The notes beneath the pieces were generated by a model. That model ran no database searches. It was not told the DNA's origin and saw only the letters and a program-made list of their open reading frames with translations. Position numbers and translations under genes: made by a program. 64,000 nucleotides of DNA from Mesorhizobium onobrychidis (lineage in GTDB: Bacteria > Pseudomonadota > Alphaproteobacteria > Rhizobiales > Rhizobiaceae), in contig NZ_CP062229.1 of NCBI RefSeq assembly GCF_024707545.1, forward strand, positions 3,329,501-3,393,500. The letters are read 5' to 3'. Below are positions 10,052 to 18,780 of this stretch, piece after piece (position 1 is the stretch's first letter; each line of letters starts with the position of its first letter).

Positions 10052-12268
10052 ATGAATGAGGCAGTTCGAAATCCCGCCAAGCCGACCAATGGGCCGATCA
10101 TCGAGATCGAGAACCTGTCGATCTCCTTCTTCACCCGCAAGGGTGAGATACCGGCCGTCATGGACTTCTCCTGCACGGTCATGCCCGGCGAAGCGATGGG
10201 CATCGTCGGCGAATCCGGCTGCGGCAAGTCGACCGTGTCGCTCGGCATCATGCGCGACCTCTCCAACATCGGAAAGATCGTCGGCGGCCGGATAAAGTTC
10301 CAGGGCAAAGACATGGGCGAGCTGTCCGACGAGGAACTGCGCGCCATCCGCGGCAACAAGATCGCGATGATCTACCAGGAGCCGATGGCCAGCCTGAACC
10401 CGGCGATGAAGGTCGGCCAGCAATTGATGGAAGTGCCGCTGATCCACGACAAGGTGTCTAAGGAAGAGGCTTATCGACGCGCGCTGGAAATGGTGCGCTC
10501 GGTCAGGCTGCCCGATCCCGAGCGCATGATGCGCTCGTTTCCGCACCAGCTTTCCGGTGGCCAGCAACAGCGTATCGTCATCGCCATGGCGCTGCTGTCG
10601 AAGCCGGCGCTGCTCCTGCTCGACGAGCCGACGACAGCGCTCGACGTGACGGTGGAAGCCGGCATCGTCGACCTGGTCAAAGGGCTCGGCGAGAAGTTCG
10701 GCACCTCGATGATCTTCGTGTCGCACAATCTCGGCCTGATCCTGGAAACCTGCGACCGCATCACGGTGATGTATTCGGGCGAAGCGGTGGAGACCGGCAA
10801 GATCAAGGACGTCTTCGACCGGATGCGCCATCCCTACACGCAGGGCCTGTTCCGCTCGATCCCGCTGCCCGGCGCCGACAAGAATTCGCGGCCTCTGATC
10901 TCCATCCCGGGACAATTGCCGCTGCCGCACGAGCGGCCGAAGGGCTGCAATTTCGGCCCCCGCTGCCACCACTTCGTCGAGGGCGTCTGCAACGCCGCCG
11001 AAATCCCGATGATCGCGGTCGACGGCCATGAAGGCCATTTTTCGCGCTGCGTGCGCTTCAACGAGATCGACTGGGAGGCGCTGCCGCCCGGCGCCAAGAA
11101 GGTCAACGAGCGCGTCGAGCCCGGCGCGCCGGTGCTCAAGATCGAGGATCTCAAGAAGTACTACAAGGTCGGCGGCAGCGAGGTGTTCGGCTCGAGGGAA
11201 GGCCGCGTCGTCAAGGCCAACGAGACGATCTCTTTCATGGCACGCGAATCCGAGACCGTCGCCATCGTTGGCGAGTCCGGCTGCGGAAAGTCGACACTGG
11301 CCAAGGTGCTGCTCGGGCTGGAGACGGCAAGCTCCGGCAGCGTGACGCTGGGCAACAAGCAGATCGAGTCGACCAGCATCGAGAAGCGCAGCGTCGAGAC
11401 GGTGTCGTCGATCCAAATGGTGTTCCAGAACCCGTTCGACACGCTCAACCCCAGCCATACGGTCGGCTCGCAGATCATCCGCACCCTGGAAAAATTCAAT
11501 GTCGGCAACACCGTCGCTGATCGTCGGAAGCGGATGCTGGAGCTTCTCGACCTGGTGAAGCTGCCGCGGGCGTTCGAGACCCGCAAGCCGCGCCAGCTTT
11601 CCGGCGGCCAGAAACAGCGCATCGGCGTGGCGCGGGCCTTTGCCGGCGACGCCAAGGTGGTGGTGGCAGACGAGCCGGTCTCGGCGCTCGACGTGTCGGT
11701 GCAGGCGGCAGTGACCGAGCTCCTGATGGACATCCAGCGCAAGAACAAGACGACGATGCTGTTCATCAGCCACGATCTGTCGGTGGTGCGCTATATCGCC
11801 GATCGCGTCGTCGTGATGTATCTCGGTTATATCGTCGAACAGGGCACGACCGACCAGATATTTTCGCCGCCCTATCATCCCTACACCGAGGCGCTGCTCT
11901 CGGCGATCCCGATCGCCGACACCAGCGTGGTCAAGAAGCACATCGTGCTGGAGGGCGACATCCCGTCGGCGATGAACCCGCCAACCGGCTGTCCGTTCCA
12001 GACGCGCTGCGGCTACAAGAAGCTGGTGCCGGACAATCTTTGCGAGACGCAGGTGCCCCCGGTCAAGCATCTCGGCGACGGTCATATGAGCCTGTGCTGG
12101 CTTGCCGACGACGTGCTGGCGAAAATGGAGCCGGTGATCAAGTTCGACAAGGAACATGCCGCCAATGAAGGCGTGCCGGAAGACGCGCCGCATGGTGCCG
12201 GTCCGGGCTTTGCCGGCGCCCCGCCCAAGCGTCCGAGCGGCAAGAGGCCGAAGCTGACGGACGGTTAG
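10052..12268 (+). CDS. Fused double ATP-binding subunit of the peptide-type ABC transporter (DppD-DppF fusion)
   Basis: Cytoplasmic ATPase of 738 residues holding two complete nucleotide-binding domains in one chain. The first half has Walker A GESGCGKST (residues ~53-61), signature LSGGQQQR and Walker B LLLDEPTTALD. The second half repeats GESGCGKST, LSGGQKQR and ADEPVSALD. Each half ends in the Cys-rich oligopeptide C-terminal extension (CNFGPRCHHF; CPFQTRC). The ATG at 10052 is chosen over the in-frame TTG at 10040 because it follows a GGAG-containing leader. It completes the four-component importer encoded from 5916 and probably powers it alone. Confidence 0.92.
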   Translation: MNEAVRNPAKPTNGPIIEIENLSISFFTRKGEIPAVMDFSCTVMPGEAMGIVGESGCGKSTVSLGIMRDLSNIGKIVGGRIKFQGKDMGELSDEELRAIRGNKIAMIYQEPMASLNPAMKVGQQLMEVPLIHDKVSKEEAYRRALEMVRSVRLPDPERMMRSFPHQLSGGQQQRIVIAMALLSKPALLLLDEPTTALDVTVEAGIVDLVKGLGEKFGTSMIFVSHNLGLILETCDRITVMYSGEAVETGKIKDVFDRMRHPYTQGLFRSIPLPGADKNSRPLISIPGQLPLPHERPKGCNFGPRCHHFVEGVCNAAEIPMIAVDGHEGHFSRCVRFNEIDWEALPPGAKKVNERVEPGAPVLKIEDLKKYYKVGGSEVFGSREGRVVKANETISFMARESETVAIVGESGCGKSTLAKVLLGLETASSGSVTLGNKQIESTSIEKRSVETVSSIQMVFQNPFDTLNPSHTVGSQIIRTLEKFNVGNTVADRRKRMLELLDLVKLPRAFETRKPRQLSGGQKQRIGVARAFAGDAKVVVADEPVSALDVSVQAAVTELLMDIQRKNKTTMLFISHDLSVVRYIADRVVVMYLGYIVEQGTTDQIFSPPYHPYTEALLSAIPIADTSVVKKHIVLEGDIPSAMNPPTGCPFQTRCGYKKLVPDNLCETQVPPVKHLGDGHMSLCWLADDVLAKMEPVIKFDKEHAANEGVPEDAPHGAGPGFAGAPPKRPSGKRPKLTDG

Positions 12269-12281
12269 ATCCGTGGCGCCA

Positions 12282-12872
12282 TCAAGGCGCACACTGGCGT
12301 AGCTGTGCGGCGTAATCGCGAGCCATCTGCTCGGTGGCCCGCGCGTAGCGCTGCACGCCGGCATCGCCCCGTTCGCCGCGCTTGTAGGCGGTCCAGCCAA
12401 GATAATAGGCCAGATACAGATTGTAGGTGTCGTTGCGGGCGACGCCGAGCGTGTCGGCGGTCTTGGAATGATACCAGCCGACGAAATCGACGGCATCGGC
12501 AAACTTGGTGCGGCGCGCCGCCCAGCTGCCCGTCTCGCTTTGATATTGCGCCCAAGTGCCGTCAAGCGCCTGCGAGAAGCCGGCGGCGCTGGAGACACGT
12601 TTCCAGGGAATGAAACCCAGAAGCTTGGTGCGCGGCGGCTTGGAGTTGCTCTTGAAGCCGGATTCCTTGCGCACCGTCGCCATCAGCACGGGAACCGGCA
12701 CGCCGTATTTCTGCTCGGCGCGCTCGGCCGCTGCCTGCCAGTTGTCGAACCAGCCGTCATTCTGGTCGAACACGGCACAGACATCGTTGATATGGCTTGG
12801 CGGCGTCGCGCAGGCCGACAGCGCCAGCAACACGGTAACAGCTACAATTTTACTAAAACCCGACCTACACAT
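12282..12872 (-). CDS. Transglycosylase SLT-domain lipoprotein (lysozyme-like)
   Basis: Predicted peptidoglycan-cleaving lipoprotein of 196 residues. The start at 12872 gives a clean lipoprotein signal (LLALSAC, lipidated Cys ~21); upstream codons would add a charged tail without a signal. The SLT-like core begins near ATVRKESGF, with Glu ~70 as the likely catalytic acid, and continues with AAGFSQALDGTWAQYQ and a C-terminal helical region containing YNLYLAYYLGWTAYKRG. It converges with the ABC ATPase gene (13-bp gap) and is divergent from the MttB gene. No link to either pathway is evident. Confidence 0.8.
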   Translation of the reverse strand: MCRSGFSKIVAVTVLLALSACATPPSHINDVCAVFDQNDGWFDNWQAAAERAEQKYGVPVPVLMATVRKESGFKSNSKPPRTKLLGFIPWKRVSSAAGFSQALDGTWAQYQSETGSWAARRTKFADAVDFVGWYHSKTADTLGVARNDTYNLYLAYYLGWTAYKRGERGDAGVQRYARATEQMARDYAAQLRQCAP

Positions 12873-13080
12873 TGGAAGAGGATTAGGCCGAAAACATAAA
12901 AGGAATCTTGCGGCGTTCCTTAACGGCTCATCGGCCGCTTTGGCTGGGGTAGAGCAATGATAATATTCCGACGCTTTCTGTCGCCTTTGTCGCAATGAAA
13001 TTCCTAAAATGCCGCCTTGGCTAAAATCACGTCCGCAGGCGGCGGATTTCTGACAGCCCGGTCGTAGCCGCGGCGCTTTG

Positions 13081-14628
13081 ATGCAGCACATGACCGAACC
13101 GAGACGCAAGCGCGGCGCCGCGCGAACCAGCAACAGGGGACCGACCGCCATTCCGCAACTGCCGTTGCGCCGCGTGACAAATCCCTATCCGCCAATGGCG
13201 ATGCTCTCGGCCGACCAGATCGAGGCGATCCACGAAGCCTCGATGCACATTCTGGAGAATTTCGGCATCGAGGTGATGAGCCCGCGGGCGCTTTCCCTGT
13301 TCGATAAGGCCGGGGCCAAGGTCGATCATGCGTCGATGACTGTCCGCATCGACCGGGGCATGATCGACGAAGCATTGAAGACGACGCGGTCCAGCTACCG
13401 GCTTACGCCGCGCAACCCGGCCCGTGCCGTCCATCTCGGCGGCAACACCATCAACTTCACCCTGGTTGCCGGGCCGCCCAATGTGCACGACATGGAACGC
13501 GGCCGCCGCGCGGGAAACCTGCGCGACTATTGCGATCTCACCCGGTTGGCGCAGCATTTCAACTGCATCCACATGCTGGGCAACCAGGTCTGCGCCCCGG
13601 TGGAACTGCCGGCCAATTCCCGCCACCTCGACACCTATTTCGCCAATCTGACGCTGACCGACAAAAGTTTTCACGTCTCGGCGATCGGCCGGGGCAGGGC
13701 GCTGGACGGCATCGAAATGATGGCGATTTCGCGAGGGTTGACGCTTGATGAGATGCGCGACGATCCAGGCGTCACCACCATCATCTCGGTCAACTCGCCG
13801 CGCCGCTTCGACGAGATGATGGCCGAAGGGCTGATGACCATGGCCGAGTTCGGCCAATCGGTCGCGGTGACGCCGTTCACGTTGATGGGAGCGATGAGCC
13901 CGGTGACGCTTGCCGGCGCGCTGGCGCAACAGAACGCCGAGGCGCTGTTCGGCGTGGTCTTGACGCAGCTTGTCCGCCCTGGCGCCCCGGTCATGTATGG
14001 CGCCTTCACCTCCAATGTCGACATGAAGTCCGGTGCACCGGCCTTCGGCACGCCGGAGAACACCAAGGCCAACATCGCCTCCGGGCAGCTGGCACGGCGC
14101 TATGGACTGCCCTACCGGACGACGCCGGGCTCGGCCTCCAACGCCGCCGACGCGCAAGGCGCCTATGAGACGCTGATGGCGCTGTGGGGCGCGGTGCTCG
14201 GCCACGGCAATCTCGTCTACCACGCAGCCGGCTGGCAGGAGGGCGGGCTGACCGCGTCGTTCGAAAAGTTCATCATCGACGTCGAGATGATCCAGCACAT
14301 GATGGAGTTTTTGCGTCCGATCGAAGTCAACGAGGCGGAACTCGCCGTCGAGGCGCTGGGTGCGGTGCCGACCGGCGGCCATTTCTTCGGCGAGCCGCAC
14401 ACGCTGGAGCGCTATGCCACCGCCTTCTACCAGCCGATGCTCTCCAATTGGCAGAACTACGAGGCCTGGCAGGAGGCCGGCGGGCTCGACACTACGGCGC
14501 GGGCGACGCGGCTGTGGAAGAAAGCGCTGGAAGACCATGTCGAGCCGACGATGGATATTTCCGCGCGCGAGGCGCTGGAGGCGTATGTGGCCAGGCGCAA
14601 GGAAGCGATCGGGCCGGGCGAGCCGTGA
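13081..14628 (+). CDS. Trimethylamine methyltransferase family protein (MttB/MtgB-like, non-pyrrolysine)
   Basis: TIM-barrel methyltransferase of the MttB superfamily, about 515 residues. In that family the methyl group of a quaternary or tertiary amine is moved to a corrinoid protein. There is no in-frame amber codon, so it belongs to the pyrrolysine-free branch, of which glycine-betaine methyltransferases are members. Visible landmarks are LVAGPPNVHDMERGRR, TPFTLMGAMSPVT and the C-terminal FYQPMLSNWQNYEAW. The start is uncertain (ATG 13081 or 13090; no strong ribosome site). The FAD/GcvT dehydrogenase 243 bp downstream suggests a shared demethylation pathway for betaine-like compounds. No corrinoid protein is encoded in the window. 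Confidence 0.82.
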   Translation: MQHMTEPRRKRGAARTSNRGPTAIPQLPLRRVTNPYPPMAMLSADQIEAIHEASMHILENFGIEVMSPRALSLFDKAGAKVDHASMTVRIDRGMIDEALKTTRSSYRLTPRNPARAVHLGGNTINFTLVAGPPNVHDMERGRRAGNLRDYCDLTRLAQHFNCIHMLGNQVCAPVELPANSRHLDTYFANLTLTDKSFHVSAIGRGRALDGIEMMAISRGLTLDEMRDDPGVTTIISVNSPRRFDEMMAEGLMTMAEFGQSVAVTPFTLMGAMSPVTLAGALAQQNAEALFGVVLTQLVRPGAPVMYGAFTSNVDMKSGAPAFGTPENTKANIASGQLARRYGLPYRTTPGSASNAADAQGAYETLMALWGAVLGHGNLVYHAAGWQEGGLTASFEKFIIDVEMIQHMMEFLRPIEVNEAELAVEALGAVPTGGHFFGEPHTLERYATAFYQPMLSNWQNYEAWQEAGGLDTTARATRLWKKALEDHVEPTMDISAREALEAYVARRKEAIGPGEP

Positions 14629-14651
14629 TGGTCGAAGGCTTGCGCTCGTGT

Positions 14652-14808
14652 ACCCCCCTCTGTCCTGCCGGACATCTCCCCCTCAAGGGGGGAGATTGGC
14701 TGTCACGTTCTCCTTCGCCAATCACCAACGTTGAAAGGAGCGCGGCGGCGCCGTCGCTGCTGATCTCCCCCCTTGAGGGGGAGATGGCCGGCAGGCCAGA
14801 GGGGGGTG
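14652..14808. repeat. Long inverted repeat with palindromic arms
   Basis: Arms 14652-14699 and 14762-14808 are near-perfect reverse complements (CCCTC...GACATCTCCCCCTCAAGGGG and its partner). They flank a 62-bp spacer, and each arm has its own small internal palindrome. The element fills most of the gap between the MttB-like and dehydrogenase genes. It is non-coding and resembles dispersed rhizobial intergenic repeats. Confidence 0.85.
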
Positions 14809-14871
14809 GCTTGGCTCCTCCCGCCCCGATTCATCGTTCCCCTCCAACTCCCTGAAATAACGAGAAAACCC

Positions 14872-17313
14872 ATGAAATCGCATGCAAAGGTCGTGGTCAT
14901 TGGCGGAGGCGTCGTCGGCTGTTCCGTGCTGTTCCATCTGGCGCGTCACGGCTGGACCGACATCGTGCTCATGGAGCGTGACGAGCTGACCTCCGGCTCG
15001 ACCTGGCATGCGGCCGGTGGCATGCACACGATCAATGGCGATCCCAACGTCGCCAAGCTGCAGAAATACACGATCTCGCTTTACAAGGAAATCGAAGAGC
15101 TGTCCGGCCAGGCGACCGGCGTCCACCTGACCGGCGGCGTGCTTCTGGCGGCGACCGAGGCGCGGCTCGACTGGCTGCGCGGCGTCGTCGCCAAGGGACG
15201 CTATCTCGGCATCGACCTCGAGGAGATTTCGCCTGATGAGGCGGCCGAGCTGATGCCGCTGCTCGACCCGAAGCAGTTCGTCGGCGCCGTGCGCAACAAG
15301 GAGGATGGCCATCTCGATCCATCGGGGGTCACCCACGCCTATGCCAAGGCCGCGAGGAAGCTCGGCGCCGGGGTTGAACGCTTCACCAAGGTCGAGGACA
15401 TCGTGCGCCGCGCCGACGGGCTGTGGCGCGTCATCACCAACAAGGGCGAGGTGATCGCCGAGCATGTCGTCAACGCCGGCGGCCTGTGGGCGCGCGAGGT
15501 CGGCCGCATGGTCGGGCTGGAACTGCCGGTGCTGGCCATGGAGCACATGTACCTGATCACCGAGGACATGCCGGAGGTTGCCGCCTGGAACCAGAAGACC
15601 GGCACGGAGATCATCCACGCGGTCGATTTCGACGGCGAACTCTATCTGCGCCAGGAGCGCGGCGGCATGCTGATGGGTACCTATGAGAAGGCCAACAAGC
15701 CATGGTCCGAATTTTCCACGCCCTGGAATTTCGGCCACGAACTGCTGGAGCCTGACATCGACCGCATCGCGCCATCGCTGGAAGTCGGCTTCCGCCATTT
15801 TCCGGCCTTCCAGAACACCGGCATCAAGCAGATCATCAACGGCCCCTTCACCTTCGCGCCCGACGGCAACCCGCTGGTCGGGCCGGTGCGCGGCCTGCCG
15901 GGCTTCTGGGTCGCCTGCGGCGTTATGGCCGGCTTTTCGCAGGGCGGTGGCGTCGGCCTTGCACTGTCGAACTGGATGATCGAGGGCGATCCCGGCGCCG
16001 ACATCTGGGCGATGGATGTCTCGCGCTACGGCGACTGGGCAACGATGGCCTACACCAACGCCAAGGTGCGAGAGAATTATTCGCGGCGTTTTTCCATTCG
16101 CTTCCCCAATGAGGAGCTGCCTGCCGGGCGGCCGCTCAAGACCACGCCGGTCTACGACCTTTTGTCGGCCAAGGGCGCGCAATGGGGCGTGGCCTTTGGG
16201 CTGGAAGTGCCGCTGTGGTATGCGCCCGAGGGCGTCAGGGACGAGTTCTCGTGGCGGCGCTCGAGCGATTTCGAGCATGTTGCAAAAGAGGTGAGGACAG
16301 TGCGGACAAGTGTCGGCCTGTCGGAAATCTCGTCATTTGCCAAATACAGGGTGACAGGCGAGGGCGCGGCGGCCTGGCTCGACCGCCTGCTTGCCTGCAA
16401 GCTGCCAAAGCCCGGCCGCATGACGCTGGCGCCGATGCTGAAAGAAGACGGCAGGCTGATCGGCGATTTCTCGCTGGCCAATCTCGGCAGCCCCAATTCC
16501 AACGGGGAGGGCTGGTTCCTCGCCGGTTCCGGCATTGCCGAGGAGTATCACATGCGCTGGTTCGAGGCGCATCTGCCGCAAGATGGTTCGGTCCATATCG
16601 AGGCGCTGGGGGCGAGACTGACTGGCCTGTCGATTGCCGGTCCGAGGGCGCGGGACGTGCTGGCAGAAGTCACGCGGGCGGATGTGTCGAATGCGGCGTT
16701 TCCGTTCATGGCCATCCGCAAGGTGGATATCGGCATGGCGCCGTGCCTGGTCGGCCGAGTCAGCTACACCGGCGATCTCGGCTACGAGATCTGGGTGGCG
16801 CCGGAATATCAGCGTGCCGCGTACCAGACCCTGATGGCGGCTGGCGAAGAATTCGGCATCGGCCTGTTCGGCTCGCGCGCGCTCAATGCGCTGCGGCTGG
16901 AGAAGAACTACGGCTCGTGGGCGCGCGAATACCGGCCGACCTATGGTCCGCTGGAGGCCGGGCTCGATCGCTTCGTCGCCTACGGGAAAGAAACCGATTT
17001 CATCGGCCAGCAGGCGGCACTCGCCGAGCGTCGGCAAGGCGGCAAGCTGCGGCTGCGTGCCTTTGTCGTCGATACGGCAGACGCCGACGTCATCGGTGAC
17101 GAGCCGATCTGGTTCGACGGCGTCGTGCGCGGCTGGGTCACGTCAGGCGGCTACGCGCATCATTCGAAGACGTCCGTGGCTATGGGCTACGTGCCGAAGG
17201 AAATCGCCGATGAGGCCGACGGTTTCGAGATCGAGCTCTTGGGGAAGCGCTATCCCGCGCGCGTGCAGCCGACACCGCTGTTCGACGCGAATCTCGAGCG
17301 GATGCGGGGGTAA
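14872..17313 (+). CDS. FAD-dependent oxidoreductase, GcvT family (dimethylglycine/sarcosine dehydrogenase-like)
   Basis: Flavoprotein of 813 residues with a DAO-type FAD domain at the N-terminus (VVVIGGGVVGCSVLFHLARHG, acidic residue in the following ME(R)D, then SGSTWHAAG). A linking FAO_M domain and a C-terminal aminomethyltransferase (GCV_T plus GCV_T_C) half follow. This is the layout of dimethylglycine and sarcosine dehydrogenases, which oxidatively demethylate N-methyl glycines and pass the one-carbon unit to tetrahydrofolate. ATG 14872 starts exactly at the FAD domain. The exact substrate is inferred from the neighbouring MttB-like gene. Confidence 0.88.
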   Translation: MKSHAKVVVIGGGVVGCSVLFHLARHGWTDIVLMERDELTSGSTWHAAGGMHTINGDPNVAKLQKYTISLYKEIEELSGQATGVHLTGGVLLAATEARLDWLRGVVAKGRYLGIDLEEISPDEAAELMPLLDPKQFVGAVRNKEDGHLDPSGVTHAYAKAARKLGAGVERFTKVEDIVRRADGLWRVITNKGEVIAEHVVNAGGLWAREVGRMVGLELPVLAMEHMYLITEDMPEVAAWNQKTGTEIIHAVDFDGELYLRQERGGMLMGTYEKANKPWSEFSTPWNFGHELLEPDIDRIAPSLEVGFRHFPAFQNTGIKQIINGPFTFAPDGNPLVGPVRGLPGFWVACGVMAGFSQGGGVGLALSNWMIEGDPGADIWAMDVSRYGDWATMAYTNAKVRENYSRRFSIRFPNEELPAGRPLKTTPVYDLLSAKGAQWGVAFGLEVPLWYAPEGVRDEFSWRRSSDFEHVAKEVRTVRTSVGLSEISSFAKYRVTGEGAAAWLDRLLACKLPKPGRMTLAPMLKEDGRLIGDFSLANLGSPNSNGEGWFLAGSGIAEEYHMRWFEAHLPQDGSVHIEALGARLTGLSIAGPRARDVLAEVTRADVSNAAFPFMAIRKVDIGMAPCLVGRVSYTGDLGYEIWVAPEYQRAAYQTLMAAGEEFGIGLFGSRALNALRLEKNYGSWAREYRPTYGPLEAGLDRFVAYGKETDFIGQQAALAERRQGGKLRLRAFVVDTADADVIGDEPIWFDGVVRGWVTSGGYAHHSKTSVAMGYVPKEIADEADGFEIELLGKRYPARVQPTPLFDANLERMRG

Positions 17314-17332
17314 AGGCGCCGCTGGTGGCGGC

Positions 17333-17725
17333 TCAAGCGCTGCGGCGGTTGTCCAGCGCCAAGGCGCCGGGACCAGCAAACACCAGATAGAGGAAAATGA
17401 AGCAGAACGAGATCGTCGCGTCGCCGCCATTGTTGACGGGGAAGAAATCGCGCGGCATGTGCGCCATGAAATAGGCGATCGCCATCTCGCCGCTGAGAAG
17501 AAACTCGACCGGCCTGGTGAAAAGCCCCAATACCAGCAGGATGCCGCCGACGAATTCGAGGATGCCCGCGGTCAGCGATAGGCCGCTCAGGGTGGCGGCG
17601 TGTTAGCTGACCGGGAAATTGAACAATTTCTGGGTGCCGTGCTCGATGAACTGCAACGCGGTCATGATGCGCAGAACCCCCAGCGCCTGCGGCTGATATC
17701 TGGCAAGGCCGTCGAAAAGCTTCAT
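17333..17725 (-). pseudogene. DoxX-family membrane protein, interrupted by an in-frame TAA
   Basis: Reading from ATG 17725 gives MKLFDGLARYQPQALGVLRI and on to HGTQKLFNFPVS, then a TAA at 17603-17605. The same frame continues as HAATLSGLSLTAGILEFVGG, through the remaining membrane helices, to a TGA at 17333. Joined, the product would be about 130 residues with four hydrophobic segments, normal for DoxX proteins. The only defect is one stop codon, consistent with a point mutation or a sequencing error. It converges with the FAD dehydrogenase gene (19-bp gap). An unrelated intact DoxX gene lies at 25151. Confidence 0.82.
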
Positions 17726-17840
17726 CTAAACTCCATCTTACCCCGAACCGGCCATAGATTATCGCCCGGCAAGGGACCATTCACTTCGCATGGCCTGCCA
17801 TCAACAATCGGTGATTAGAATGTTCCTCGTCCTTTTATTC

Positions 17841-17880
17841 TCGCTAGGGTTGCATTAAAATCGCTATAGTTGTATTGATA
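17841..17880. repeat. Two imperfect 20-bp direct repeats upstream of the secreted-protein gene
   Basis: Bases 17841-17860 and 17861-17880 match at 15 of 20 positions (common core TCGCTA..GTTG.ATT). They sit 34 bp before the ATG at 17915 in an AT-rich stretch. They may be tandem regulator sites or part of the promoter; no regulator can be assigned. Confidence 0.4.
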
Positions 17881-17914
17881 GCCAGACACTCCAAACCATG
17901 TGGGTTCGTTTGCC

Positions 17915-18403
17915 ATGAGAAAAATCCTCGTCAGCCTATTCGCCATCCTTGCAGGCACGAGCGTCGCCATGGCCGACGACGCCGGCTGTGCTGCCTTCAA
18001 ATGGCCGGTGACGCGCGAGGAGGCCCTGTTTGCGGCAGCGCCCGCCGCGCAGTCCGCGGCTGACCTTTCGGTCGGCGAGGCTGCAGATGTCGCGTTGGCG
18101 CCAGTCGACACGATCAGCTTCACCGTTCCGCCGGAACGCGCGCCGGCAGCCGGTACATTCGGCGCGACGGCAAGCGTAGCCGTTCCCCCTGAGGGAGAGC
18201 TCCAGATCAGCCTGTCTGATGAGGCCTGGATCGATGTCGTTCAGGACGGCAAAGCCGTGAAGTTGGCGGCTTTCAGTGGTATGAAGACCTGTCCGGGGAT
18301 CCGCAAGAGCGTGCGCTTCAAGCTGGCCGCCGGCCCGGCGACCATCCAGCTCAGCGGCGCCACGAAAGAGACCCTTAAGGTTGCGGTGCTGGCGCCGGAA
18401 TGA
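17915..18403 (+). CDS. Secreted protein of unknown function
   Basis: The 162-residue product starts with a classical signal peptide (MRKILVSLFAILAGTSVAMA, cleavage near residue 20-22) and is expected in the periplasm. The mature part is acidic and beta-rich, with two cysteines (CAAFKWPVTREEALF near the start; KTCPGIRKSVRFKL later) that could form a disulfide. No known domain is recognised. A second, broken copy of the same gene lies at 18772-19099. ATG 17915 is preferred to the GTG 15 bases upstream because it begins the signal peptide. It stands alone between two degenerate genes. Confidence 0.75.
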   Translation: MRKILVSLFAILAGTSVAMADDAGCAAFKWPVTREEALFAAAPAAQSAADLSVGEAADVALAPVDTISFTVPPERAPAAGTFGATASVAVPPEGELQISLSDEAWIDVVQDGKAVKLAAFSGMKTCPGIRKSVRFKLAAGPATIQLSGATKETLKVAVLAPE

Positions 18404-18553
18404 CTTTGCGCCCTGAGGCAATTCATTTGCTCGCATCGCACCAACGGTGCGGTGCGGCTGTTCAATTTTGATAGGTATCGGGCTGGTTCAGTGTCCCGGC
18501 GCGATCAGCGCGAAATTCGGGCGAACCGCCGCCATGAGCACGATAGATTTCGC

Positions 18554-18780
18554 CTAAAGAACATCACCCGGATTGAATGGAACTCCGGCTCCCCGAAGTG
18601 CTTTCGCCAACTCGCGCTCCCAATTCTTGCCGTCGCTGAACGACACATAGCCGATGCCATCAAAGTCTGAAGGTTTCTCAACACCCTCGCCCATGAGTGC
18701 GCAGACGTTCTTTGATTCGAGCTTGCCGATGAAATCCTAGCTCGAACACTACGTTTTGTCGGGCTCGCTTCCAGTCCGGC
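18554..18780 (-). pseudogene. C-terminal remnant of a TIR-like predicted nucleotide-binding protein
   Basis: Reverse-strand translation gives RQNVVFELGF in one frame and then, after a one-base shift, IGKLESKNVCALMGEGVEKP followed by SDFDGIGYVSFSD and WERELAKALRGAGV, ending at a TAG at 18554-18556. This is the pattern of the C-terminal half of the TIR-like domain found in predicted nucleotide-binding proteins (COG4271/PF10137 type; some act as NAD-depleting effectors in phage defence). About 75 residues remain. The N-terminal two thirds is gone, and the break abuts the truncated gene copy starting at 18772. The recognition is from memory of the family pattern. Confidence 0.6.

Noticed and set aside
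10025..12598. 857-codon reverse-strand frame over the double ATPase gene
   Set aside because: The forward strand carries both ABC domains with all motifs; the reverse product is a low-complexity His/Arg/Asp-rich shadow.
13027..14538. 503-codon reverse-strand frame over the MttB-like gene
   Set aside because: Antisense shadow of a well-defined family member, with no domain pattern.
13081..14628. Pyrrolysine-containing MttB
   Set aside because: The frame has no internal amber codon, so the gene belongs to the non-pyrrolysine branch.
17815..17915. 33-residue reverse-strand frame (starts MANEPTWFGVSG) in the AT-rich gap
   Set aside because: It has no ribosome site, lies over the promoter region of the forward gene and matches no family I know.
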